Below the pieces are notes generated by a model that saw nothing but the letters and a program-made list of their open reading frames with translations, was not told the origin of the DNA and searched no databases. Source: Trichobilharzia regenti (Eukaryota > Platyhelminthes > Trematoda > Strigeidida > Schistosomatidae). Taken from it: a stretch of DNA of 64,000 bases. The stretch covers positions 57,198,440 through 57,262,439 of the forward strand of contig OX235262.1 in NCBI GenBank assembly GCA_944472135.2, given 5' to 3'. The position numbers and the translations under genes were made by a program. Position 1 is the stretch's first letter. Each line of letters starts with the position of its first letter. Positions 54,472 through 64,000 of the stretch are shown here, in pieces.

Positions 54472-55545
54472 ATGGTTAATCAAAGTAAAAAGCAACGAAC
54501 CCAATCCCCTGTAAAACTGGTGTCTAATTTAACGTCCTTGATTGCTACATCAAGCAACACACCCCCAACAAACGGCTATAGTGAGTCACATAACTCACGT
54601 GTATGCCGTAAGCGTCGAGCTGAAACTGAAAATAAAACTGTACTGACAGCCAGTATTAGCACTACTCCTAAAAATTCGGTACCCTCTGCTCATACAGAAC
54701 TCCTCCCTTCACCTTATGTGCTTATGGAGAAACTCCAGCCATCAAGCTCTTTTTCAGTACTATCTTCAGAAATAGAACTTCTAAAGTTGTCTATAGGAGA
54801 ACTTAAGGCTGAGTTAAGGGAAATAAAAAACAGTAAGTCAGTAAATGCTGGAAACATCGAAACCAATACCGAGATATCCAAATTATCAGATCAGATCAGC
54901 GATATCAGATCGCAGGTCTGTGAACTGACACCTCTAACTATCCTCATGAAAACGGTAAACCTTAACAAGCTTGACACAGAATCGGTAACTAAGGTAGATA
55001 ACCTCATTAACTTTGTTACCACAGAAGTAACAAAACGACTCGACGCAAAACTGAGTGCTATTGTCTACAACGTTCCGGACAATGAGGCACTAAAAAAGGT
55101 ACAGCGCATCTTACTTAGTGAAGCGAAAATGCCTAACTCCAAGACTAAGTGCTACAGGCTGAAGAAGAGTCAACATGAAAAGTGTTGTCCTATTCGTTTT
55201 CAGTTCGAAACACCGGCAGAGACCAGAAAATTCATTCACTCCCAACACACCCTATCGCAAGCCAGAAACTACAAACATATAAAGGTCGGGGTGGAAAAAA
55301 CAGTTATAGAAAGGCGCGCACACAACTATCTCACTAAGACTAATTGTGAAATAGGTAATAGGACATTGCAAGCAGCCATTATTCCCAACCCTGTGAAAGA
55401 TACAGTAGACCCCACCGCATCACCCCTCTCAAAACACACAGAAATATCCCATCAGAGTGCAACACCAGCCGAAAGGCCACTAGACTGTAACCAAATAAAT
55501 AAAAAACCATACCACCCATCACCGCAGAATCTAAAATGCCACTAA
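54472..55545 (+). CDS. CR1-type LINE ORF1 protein (357 aa)
   Basis: ATG 54472, open to 55545. Basic Ser/Thr-rich N-terminus (KKQRTQSPVK, RKRRAE), a probable coiled coil at ~95-125 (SSEIELLKLSIGELKAELREIKNS), then an RRM-like region (~190-260: LSAIVYNVPDNEALKKVQRILL...CCPIRFQFETPAETRKFI). ORF1 proteins of this kind bind element RNA and assist target priming. It overlaps the next ORF by 10 nt in another frame. Confidence 0.7.
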   Translation: MVNQSKKQRTQSPVKLVSNLTSLIATSSNTPPTNGYSESHNSRVCRKRRAETENKTVLTASISTTPKNSVPSAHTELLPSPYVLMEKLQPSSSFSVLSSEIELLKLSIGELKAELREIKNSKSVNAGNIETNTEISKLSDQISDIRSQVCELTPLTILMKTVNLNKLDTESVTKVDNLINFVTTEVTKRLDAKLSAIVYNVPDNEALKKVQRILLSEAKMPNSKTKCYRLKKSQHEKCCPIRFQFETPAETRKFIHSQHTLSQARNYKHIKVGVEKTVIERRAHNYLTKTNCEIGNRTLQAAIIPNPVKDTVDPTASPLSKHTEISHQSATPAERPLDCNQINKKPYHPSPQNLKCH

Positions 55546-56054
55546 ATAACCCCAGAAAAAAAGTTAAAACCCCCCGAAATTCGACTTTGTCCTCTCCTAG
55601 CTATAATTCCATTGGTAAAGATAAGGAAAATATGCCCCTAAATCATACCAACAAAAACAGTGGCAGCTTAAATAAGCCCACACTCCCCACGGTTAATAGT
55701 ATTAGCACTCACAACGTGCTAAATCGCACCGTGGCACACACTAATATCCAATGTCACAACGATGTCACCCTAAATAGTACAAGTGGTAATAGTCAGAACT
55801 CGGCTACCAACAACTCAGGGTCTTCAGAGTATGGCACACAAACAAATTTCGACCGGATATATGGTACAAGTCTGCTGGGAACTAACCCACAATGCAGTAC
55901 ACACGAAACCCACACAAGGACACAACTAGCATCAAACAATAGGTGGAATAATAAGCCATGGTCATCACAAGGATCCAATCATTTTTTATCCCCCGCGTCC
56001 CTGTCAGCGTTGAAAAAACAGCTGGTAGGGATGTTAACACTCCTAAACCACTAG
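55536..56054 (+). pseudogene. CR1 ORF2, N-terminal extension (frameshifted)
   Basis: ATG 55536, Asn/Ser/Thr-rich (KKVKTPRNSTLSSPSYNS). A frameshift around 55980-56110 moves the reading to the frame of the next ORF: the antisense copy at 53340 keeps LVGM...IGQIK in one frame, while here they are in two. Confidence 0.55.
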
Positions 56055-58107
56055 TGCTGGCTCCCTCCTTGCATGAAAACAGGAACGGTCTAGTGCACCC
56101 GTATCCATTGGACACACTTGACACTTGCACAAGTATAGGCCAAATAAAGAACCCTACCCACTTCTGTAACCTAACTAAAAATAAAAGTTCCTTAGTCTAT
56201 AGCAAATCCAGTACTCCAACTCCTAATTCTCCACCGAAAACAGCACACAACAACTCGATAGACATAGGTGAGCATGATGCTGGAACTCCTCTTAACATAG
56301 GATCGTCATGTCCAGCAGAACTACTGGGTGCTGAACCATATTCGGGGCTGACTAACGAACTTAAATACTTCAAATGCTACTTCAACTCTCATCTTTACGT
56401 AATCCTCATAAATGCTAGATCTGTTCTAAATAAATTGCCGATGCTCAGAGCACTCACAGTAATATACAAACCCCCTGTAATTGTCATCACTGAATCTTGG
56501 TGTCATTCGGACATCCTGGATGAAGAAATAAGCTTAGATAACTACACACACTTTCGGTGTGACAGGGAAGGTGGTAAGGGAGGGGGTTGTCTCATGTACT
56601 TTCTGAATGAACTTACTGTATCACAGCTAGAAAGTAGTACACTTAACATGCCTGAGACTCTATGGGTTAATGTACACTTAAATAACGTAACAGCATTAAT
56701 TGGATGCTCCTACAGAGCACCTGGCACCTTTAGTAATTACGAGACCCAACTTATTAATACTCTGGAGCAATTAACCGACTTACAATACGATCATAAGATC
56801 CTATGTGGGGACTTTAACTTACCTGAAATCAACTGGGATATACCCACAGGTCCAACTAAATTTGATAAGTTCTTAGACACACTGGATATACTTGGCTGGA
56901 AACAAACTGTCACTACTCCCACAAGAGGTAACAACGTACTAGACTTAATCTTCTGCCACAATATAAGCCCCCTTTCAACGCTAGTAGGTTCTGAGTTCCC
57001 AGGGAGCGACCACAAAACAGTGATGTGTGCACTGCCAATTCCGCTGAGTAGCAATGCATCTCATACCTCCACTTCACAACAAGTAATATATAGGAACTAT
57101 AGTAAGGCAAACTGGGCCTTAGTTGAATCGATGCTAAGATCCTCCAAATGGGATGAATACTTCACTACTGATGACCTATCGAGAGCCCTAACCATCTTCT
57201 ACCATAACTCAAACATATGCTTAGATGCTGTCATTCCACTCCAAACACTAAAGGTTTCCCCACACAGAAAGTCATTCATAAAACCAAAGGATCGTAAGAA
57301 ACTGAAGAAACTCTCAACAAGTTACTTCAAACACCACGACTTTGGCACTCTAGGTCTAATACTTAAAACCCTTAGCTCCATCACACAAGCTCAAGATTTC
57401 CGTATGAGAAAGGAAGAACGCATCGCAGTAGCCAGTCCTGCTAGAGTGTATGCACTCACAGAAATCTTAAGGAAGCGAATGAATCGCAAAAATCACAGCA
57501 TTTCTCTCCTCATAGACAAAGGCAGGCTATGCACTAACTCTGCAGACATATGTGAACTATTCAACAAAACGTTTGCAGGTAACTACCTTAAGCCCTCAGT
57601 CCAGCTACTCGATATACACCCTATTACTAAAATGGCACAAACTCCAACTCCACTGACACCAAACCAAATTAGCACTGTTCAATTCACTTACGCTAATATT
57701 AACCAAACTATAAGAACCCTCAAAAGTTCAAAAGGTTTCGGTACCGACGGTATATCATCTTACTTCTATAAATATGGTGGCCCTGACATTCCTCTACTGC
57801 TGCTTAAAATATTCACAATGTCCCTAGAAACCCAAACTTACCCTGACATATGGAAGACAACATTCATTATGCCTAAACACAAATCTGGCTCGAAAACTGA
57901 AGTCAGTAACTACCGGCCAATCAATATCACACCTATAGCATCTAGAATCATGGAGAGACTAGTCAAAGATAACTTAATCAAACATATGCTTAGCTGCAAC
58001 ATCATAAGTCCGAACCAACATGGATTCCTGAAATCCAGATCATGTTTAACATGTCACCTAGACTTCTTCAATTTTGTAACCAGCAGTCGTGACAGACGGC
58101 AACTAGT
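55958..58107 (+). pseudogene. CR1 ORF2: endonuclease and RT fingers, then deletion
   Basis: Endonuclease: LINARSVLNK (~150), VIVITESW (~176), GCSYRAPG, LCGDFNLPEINWD (~283), LDLIFC and GSDHKTVMC (~350). RT: KSSKGFGTDGISSYFYKYGG, FIMPKHKSGSKTEVSNYRPINITPIASRIMERL and QHGFLKSRSCLTCHLDFFNFV. After RRQL (near 58107) the frame enters a foreign tail; motifs A to C of RT are gone. Motif order is that of CR1-clade LINEs. Confidence 0.85.
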
Positions 58108-58219
58108 AATAGTAATAGTAATAGTATATTCTCATTTTGTACATGAGAGACGCCAGTTTACAGGCATCATCAATATGATAAATTACATATACGATTAGCA
58201 ATCATAATTAATAATAATA
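58108..58219 (-). mobile_element. Short LINE 3'-tail insertion inside CR1 ORF2
   Basis: (TAGTAA)n, then tattctcattttgtacatg, gacgccagtttacaggcatcatc and (AATAAT)n: the minus-strand 3' end of the family at 20069. It replaces roughly 450 codons of ORF2. Confidence 0.65.
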
Positions 58220-58510
58220 ATGATATCATTCTCAGGTAACAGGGACATACAATTCGCACAGGAAGGTTCTTACGATCTGCGTAACCAAACTTCCACAGTG
58301 ACAGCTCATTATTTTAGGTCAACACTCCGTGAAAACTTCTTCACAGTCATGTATTCTAAAATATGGAATAGCCTACCCCTAGATGTCAGAACTTGCTCTT
58401 CGGTTACAAGCTTCAAACGCTCTCTATACAGACTGTTTCACTCTGCTGATTATATTAATAAACTATTTACTCCTAGAACGAATCAATCACTAATCTACTA
58501 CAGCACCTAA
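58220..58510 (+). pseudogene. CR1 ORF2, C-terminal end
   Basis: Reads LRENFFTVMYSKIWNSLPLDVRTCSSVTSFKRSLYRLF, the conserved end of CR1-type ORF2 (compare WNRLPEEVVSATSIDSFKKGL at 46550). Stop at 58508. Confidence 0.75.
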
Positions 58511-59665
58511 AAGACGCACTTCAACACCCTTAGCAATCTGAAAACTATAAATAAACTAGCAGCATGGATGCATAAAGACATAGTACGGATAATACAGGAT
58601 TAGTTTACCCTTAGAAGCAGGACCTATCCCTGATTGTAACCTTCAAACGCTTGCTATATACTGTTTTGTCCCAATGATTATCCCTACAAGAACCCATCAC
58701 TTATTTCTAAAACGCATCAGTCATTAGAACACTAAAACGCTCAGACTTATTAAAACACATTATGACATTAAATAAACTCTAAGACTTCGCATAAATACGT
58801 GAAAACAAATACAATATAGAAAAAAGTTTACTTAAGTATAATATACAACATTTATACATGCTTAAAATATTAATGTCCTTTTCATGTTCACATACTTTCT
58901 CTTTCTGGTATTTTGCTGCTCCTATTCATCTTCCGGTCGAGGTCGAACAACCCTGCATCTAAACTGAAATGAGGATTAATTCCAAACCGTCTATCTCATA
59001 ACCACTCAAATTCCATGAACGATCCAATTCTACCGTTTGAAGACGCTGGCGAACATGCTGTAAATGAGTATTCATGATCTGAAATGAAGAAGCAGCTGGT
59101 CTTCAAATAGTTTTCAACATCTTACTCAACTAACGAATACAGTCCGCCATGCAGACACAAATGGAGCAAATGGAGAATTCTGGAATCGACCTCGGCACCA
59201 CTTGATGCAGTAAAACAACCCAACATGACCTTATCTAGTTTTCGTATCCACGATCAAATTTCTTTCCTGTTATAAAACTACGATAAGACTGCTGAAAAAG
59301 TGGAATAAATATATCACTGATCTCAACATAATACATCAATAATCTTTAAGCCAAGGGAGCTGTTCACAACAAAGTTATATAGGAGAATTGACTTCAAGCT
59401 TTATTTTTCCCAGATATTTGTATTACATTCATCTGATGTCTGGGTTTTTTGTTAATGCGAAGACAATATTTCTATATCTCTTTATGTGCTACACAAACAA
59501 ACTTTATAGCAGACTGTTCAGACTGACTTTGATGTCAGAAAGAACAACCAAACTGTAAATTCACTATACATCAAATTTTGTGTAATTTATATAATAACTT
59601 ATCCATGCCTGTACAATTGGTATGTTCCTGCATAAACAGGAAGAAATATATATATATGAGAGCAT
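58511..59665 (+). other. CR1 3' UTR
   Basis: Shares the segment 59395-59540 (aagctttatttttcccag, gttaatgcgaagacaatat) with the inverted copy at 20380-20460, and ends with tgcctgtacaattgg plus an AT tail near 59660. Confidence 0.6.
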
Positions 59666-60239
59666 ACTGGTATATTCGGCATATTTACCGGGACGCCCTA
59701 ATCCCCGCCGGACCCCCACTTCACCAGGGGATAACTTCAAGCTATAGGGCCATTTGGATGATCCATTAGTGTTAGATTTTATATCTATTGTCTTCATTGT
59801 ATGTCAACAATCATATAAAATCTGAAACAGCATTCATATTGTTTCTTCACTCCCTTCTACTTAATTTATGTCAGAAAACACTTATACTTGAGACCGGCGC
59901 GTTATAAGGATGCATTGGATGACGTATATGCGACTCCAATTCCTACTGATTGCTGTACATTTTCTCATTATGGTAACACATGAGAAGTGAGAAAAGAGGC
60001 AAACAGCTAAGAAAATTTTCTTTTTGAATCGTCAGAAAGAAGGCTGGTCATTCAGCTTTGGAACTACCGAGGGAGGAGGGGCTTTCTCGGCATATCTTAA
60101 GATGTTCACTCTCAAAGAGCATCACACAAGGTACAAAATATACAACATCCTCCTCCACTTAGAAACCTTTGTGAGGTCGTAAATTGTTGAGACTCAGTTA
60201 TCGACAAATATCTTAAACCGCTTATTGGTACTAGACAAG
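59666..60239. other. Unassigned sequence
   Basis: A GC-richer patch (59690-59760, accccgccggacccccac-like) but no gene recognised. Confidence 0.35.
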
Positions 60240-62850
60240 ATAAGTTTCGCGTCAGTCCGATACGTCACGTTTGAAGAACTGACGTCCATTTCTGAACGTT
60301 TCAGAAAACCCATGTGGGTCGCCAAAAAAATCGATAGCCAGTTTGAGCCGTGTTATCTCTTGAACTTTAAGAGGTGCTACCCAAGCTTCAGCCACATAAG
60401 ATGACAGCAGGCATTTGTGTTCTTTAGGACGTCTAATGTAATCTTATACTCCATGACCACATTCAGAGGCACAGCGAGAGATGCCAAAGTCTTTGGATGT
60501 GGAAGGCGGTAAACAGCGCTGAAATGATACATCCGCGACCATTTCAAAGCTATGCAGAAATTTTGATTGGTTTCATGCCTAGATATTTCATTAACCTGAC
60601 CGAAGCCAAATCTAGATCATCTTTTTTGTAGTTATTCCGTAGGTAAGGTAAGACTACAGGTACTAAAAAGCCTAAAGGGTCGTACGACGAAACCACCACT
60701 GAACAAATTCTCTTCCTGGTTACAGACTTGTCAGATATATGGATTTTACAAGCAAAGGAACTTCCTTTGTTTCCCCAGACAAACGAAAGTAGAGTTCGTT
60801 TGGGTGTTTTTCGAAGTATATTACTCTCGCTCTTGGGGCAGATTCATCTGAAGCAAAGACTGTACTGGTTGCATGGAGTTGCTGACCCATCTCATCAGTC
60901 TGAGACCTCCCTTCGCAAGAGTAAACCTCATCTGTCTTACTAAGGAAATGGCCTGTTCAAGATTATCCGTTGATGCCAAGTAGTTATCCACATAAAAAAA
61001 CACTTGATTTTTCACTGCGAAATGTCTTAACGGTCTTTCTTGAGGTATGATTGGCACGGGAAGGAGATGATACGACAGTGAATGAATGAAAATTTAGTTC
61101 CCGTCCAGAAGCCCTTTGGGTAATATCACCACCCTTCCACCACAACAGGAGAAATGCCTTTCTATCTTGTTTCGGAATCTTCATCAGTGCAAACATTTCT
61201 TGTGTCAGCGACAAGCTCTATGGCACCATTTCGGAAGCGTAGAGGCATATCGACTGGGTTTCCAGTGTGGTGAGAGCAGACTGCTAGCCAATTGGTAGAC
61301 ATTAATCTACGTCAATGGCTAGGTCACTAATATTGCCCTTGAGAAAATATGGGCAAGGCTGATTTGACAACCAGTCACAGCAGACTTAACGTGGACAAAT
61401 ATGATTTGCAGATAGATGGCTCCACTTTCCGAGAAACCCGAAACAAATAGTCAGAAGCCTGCGTTTGTCTGCTTAACTTCTGAGAAACAACCAATCAGAA
61501 GACTGCGTTTGTCTACTTGAATAAGCTATAATAATGTACAGGAAATATGTATAAATACATGTTGATTTCCTCAATGAAGCGATCTGTTTCCGGCCCTTGT
61601 CTTCTGTTGTTTCACCAGGAGTGTTTATTCGGGGTGATAAAAGACCATTCAAAGATGTACCACTATATCTAGCCACACAACCCAAACCTACTTGAGGCTT
61701 TTCAGGTTCTAACGGATTACTAGCCAAATGCTGAGGTACATGCCACTTTACTCTTCTCGGATGAGCATGCGTTCCATCCAGTTATACAGTGTAGCCTTCC
61801 AGTAAATGCCCATCCATTCAGTGGACTACAGTCTTTAGAAAGAAGTGTTCCGAGACACTCGGTCCTATGACTCACCATTCCATAATTGCCCGGTAGATAA
61901 GGACGGTCATATTTTCACGGTAATCCTACCTCAGAGTGGCGGTTGGCAAGTCCGGAGGAACGACCAGACACATACAGGGCTGTTTCGTCCTATTGAGAAG
62001 GCTCCTCACTTAGACGGCCCATGTTTTTAAATTCATGATCGTTTAACCTTTCCGGACTGTTCAGTATTTCTTGACTATTTGAGTTTTGACTAAATAAAAC
62101 CTTAGTTGCACTGTTACATCCCTAATATGACCCAACCGAAGTTCTTTTATCGGAAGATGGACACTTCCTCCTTCCGAACCATTGTTCCAGGCCCCAACGT
62201 TCGTTTGGAGCATCTCAACCAGCCAGAGGATCAAATGTGCCATCATCAACACGTGGCAGCTTAACGTCTTATAGATGTTCAAAGGCCCTTAACTATTCCT
62301 TAGTAAGGTGTTGTTCCGTAGGTGTAGGTTATTGTGGGGTTGAGTACGCCTCGCCTACTTTTACTGACTCCTTTTCATCCACGAAACATGTCCTCAGAGC
62401 CACTTAAACGCAATTGTGCTGTAAGACTCAGTTTACCACATTGAGCCTCGAGCCATTCTCCTTAAGGCCCAGCCTTTTAACGACCTTTTATAATACAAGG
62501 GTCGTGTTTCATCCGCCATCCAAAAAGCATATGTTTTCTGAAACTATTTTGGGCAAAACAATTCGGTAGGTACTAGACAGGGATAGAGCCTCCTGGAATA
62601 ATTCTTGTTCCCAAAAAGTGGTACTGAATTCACAGCCTTGTTACTGTTCTCCAAAAGTGGAAGGGTTTGATGGCAAAACTTGCATCTACCTACATTACAC
62701 ACATTTCGTAAGGGGCAACATCTTAGGGTTTGACCTAACTTGATGCAAACATAACAAAAACTTAGCTGCCTAATAGTTTGCCCCCCTCTCGAAGCTCATT
62801 TTGTTCATTTTGAGACATTCCGCTCACACTTTCTGTAACATTCATTATTT
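60240..62850 (-). pseudogene. BEL/Pao pol and gag end, second lineage, heavily decayed
   Basis: From high to low coordinates on the minus strand: a Cys-rich gag end (CYVCIKLGQTLRCC, KFCHQTL near 62750-62640), a protease-region stretch (HLPIKELRLGHI near 62150), and RT pieces CVARYSGTSLNGLLSP (61660), MFALMKIPKQDRKAFLLLWW (61190), FYVDNYLASTDNLEQA (60990; YVDD is YVDN) and SVVVSSYDPLGFLVPVVLPYL (60660). Order and motifs are BEL/Pao, but the sequence differs from BEL-1. Many stops. Confidence 0.8.
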
Positions 62851-62964
62851 TCCTTGTTGAAAAATACAGGTATCATCGTGAAGGAGGTGGTCTTCTGATT
62901 TTCCCCTTCTATTAATCACTCGACGAGTACATAACAGAAAAACGGCGGCGGGGATGGGATACTT

Positions 62965-63775
62965 ATGGATTCTTCTAAATTGGAATTACTATTTGAGCAA
63001 CAAATGTAATTAATGGAAACGCCCATAAACCAACAAACTGGTTCAGTTTCACCTTCAAGTAATCTGAATCATACCATGCTACCATCTGTCGACGGCATTG
63101 TGAGTAGTATTTCACAGTTCAATTATAATCCAGATGTGAATGTCACTTTTGACACATGGTATCAACGATATGAGGATTTATTCACAGTTGATCTAGCCTC
63201 ACAAGACGATACTTGGAAGGTACGATTATTATTACGTAAATTGGGTCTTGCAGAATACGAAAGGTACTGCAACCTAATTTTACCCCAAAAACCACGTGAC
63301 AAGTGTTTCGATGATACAATAAAGCTGCTGCGTGAACATTTCGGAGACCACTCCTCATTATTCAGCATACGTTATCGTTGCCTCAAGCTGACAATGAATG
63401 AAAATGATGATTTTCTTACTCACGTTGGCACAGTCAACCGAGAATGTGAGAGATTTCGACTCAGGTCCTTAACAGATGATCAATTCAAAGCCTTGATTCT
63501 CATATGCAGTCTTCAATCTCCTCGTTTCACAGATATTTGAACACGACTGCTCAATCAGCGTGAGAAAAATCCCAAATTAACTCCACATGACGTAGCTGAT
63601 GAATATCAACGACTCATTTATTTACAGAAACACACGCACCTGGTCGAATCAACAAACTCAAGAAGCTCTGACACTTGTGCATTACGAAAGAGCCAATATC
63701 ACTCTTCATCATCCAGTCCTGACCTACTTTCTCCTAATGTTCCACGTAAGCATACACATATTCGTCCAACCTCAC
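62965..63775 (+). pseudogene. Gypsy gag (Boudicca/CsRn1-like), broken
   Basis: ATG 62965 (MDSSKLELLFEQQM), TAA at 63007, then open to 63540: FDTWYQRYEDLFTVDLASQDDTWKVRLLLRKLGLAEYERYCN, DDTIKLLREHFGDHSSLFSIRYRCLKL, VNRECERFRLRSLTDDQFKALILICSL. A TGA at 63538 follows, and the frame resumes (TRLLNQREKNPKLT...DVADEYQRLI) to about 63775, where a LINE tail cuts it. It matches Gypsy capsid sequence; lineage is by similarity to remembered flatworm elements. Confidence 0.75.
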
Positions 63776-63905
63776 AAAATAATAATATACAATGTAAATT
63801 TCAGAAAAACATATAAATCTACGAGAGAATATATGCCAATTTTACAGGCACGACCAAGTATGATATAATCTCAAACCGTATATTGTCTACAAGATAATAA
63901 TGTGC
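63776..63905 (-). mobile_element. LINE-type 3' tail, related to the 980-bp repeat
   Basis: Contains atgccaattttacaggcacgaccaa and tatgatataatctcaaaccg, matching the inverted 980-bp copy at 17215-17270 with divergence. It interrupts the Gypsy gag. Confidence 0.6.
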
Positions 63906-63911
63906 ATTAAA

Positions 63912-64000
63912 AAAGATGCGAAAACAACAAGTAAACACAATGAATCCAAAAACACCAATTGATGTGACACAACACACATATATACAAACAGTGCACATAA
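63912..64000 (-). mobile_element. Tail of another gag-only BEL element (cut by window end)
   Basis: Near-identical to 14290-14380 and 49797-49880 (aaacacaatgaatccaaaaa, acacatatatacaaacagtg). Orientation as BEL-3 and BEL-5. Confidence 0.75.

Noticed and set aside
60230..62850. Same family as BEL-1 for the minus-strand pol
   Set aside because: Motifs align in order but the residues differ widely; treated as another BEL/Pao lineage.

Overview
This window is eukaryotic, AT-rich, intron-bearing DNA packed with nested retrotransposons. The mix fits a trematode, most likely a schistosomatid blood fluke: BEL/Pao (Sinbad/Saci-1-like), Gypsy (Boudicca/CsRn1-like), two RTE lineages (SR2-like), CR1-like LINEs (SR1/Perere-like) and Penelope-like elements. 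The organism is inferred from this repertoire, not from a species marker. I see no prokaryotic genes, CRISPR, rRNA or operons.

Layout. (1) 1-~18475: a Gypsy element whose integrase is split by an 11.4-kb BEL element (272-11664, 5-bp repeat gacgt on both sides). That BEL copy carries a second, gag-only BEL element in its own gag (1166-6078, target repeat ccttc) and a 980-bp repeat in its pol. A third, minus-strand gag-only BEL (12996-18158) sits in the Gypsy 3' region. It holds a solo LTR, a second 980-bp repeat and a truncated scrap of the same repeat. (2) 18492-22211: unidentified coding remnants and a dead RTE element split by a CR1-type tail. (3) 22212-23624: a fourth gag-only BEL, cut by an assembly gap (23625-23661). 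(4) 23805-31434: Penelope fragments, a 203-bp inverted repeat carrying two hammerhead ribozyme motifs, RTE scraps and a tRNA-Gly-like sequence. (5) 31435-39260: three head-to-tail copies of a 5'-truncated RTE element. (6) 39319-48399: exons of a host gene, old RTE/CR1 pieces and a decayed LTR. (7) 48831-52819: a fifth gag-only BEL (minus). (8) 52820-59665: CR1 elements, one with ORF1 and part of ORF2. (9) 60240-64000: a decayed minus-strand BEL/Pao pol of another lineage, a Gypsy gag, and the edge of yet another gag-only BEL tail.

The one host gene I can support is on the minus strand: exons at 44948-44799, 41298-41089, 39633-39319 and 25280-25082, with clean splice sites and matching phases. 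It encodes the N-terminal ASH domain of an ASPM/abnormal-spindle-like protein. Much of the repeat load from ~25 to 45 kb is therefore intronic.

The most interesting system is the gag-only BEL family. Its protein is a BEL Gag whose zinc knuckle has lost a cysteine, fused to a remnant of the pol segment that lies between RNase H and integrase. The 3' tail carries about three 41-nt hairpins at ~193-bp spacing with a covarying base pair, then a small conserved hydrophobic ORF and a head-to-head antisense ORF before the 3' LTR. Two copies share the same nonsense codon, as expected if they move in trans. The element at 272-11664, with related LTRs and a (broken) full pol, is a candidate relative of the helper.
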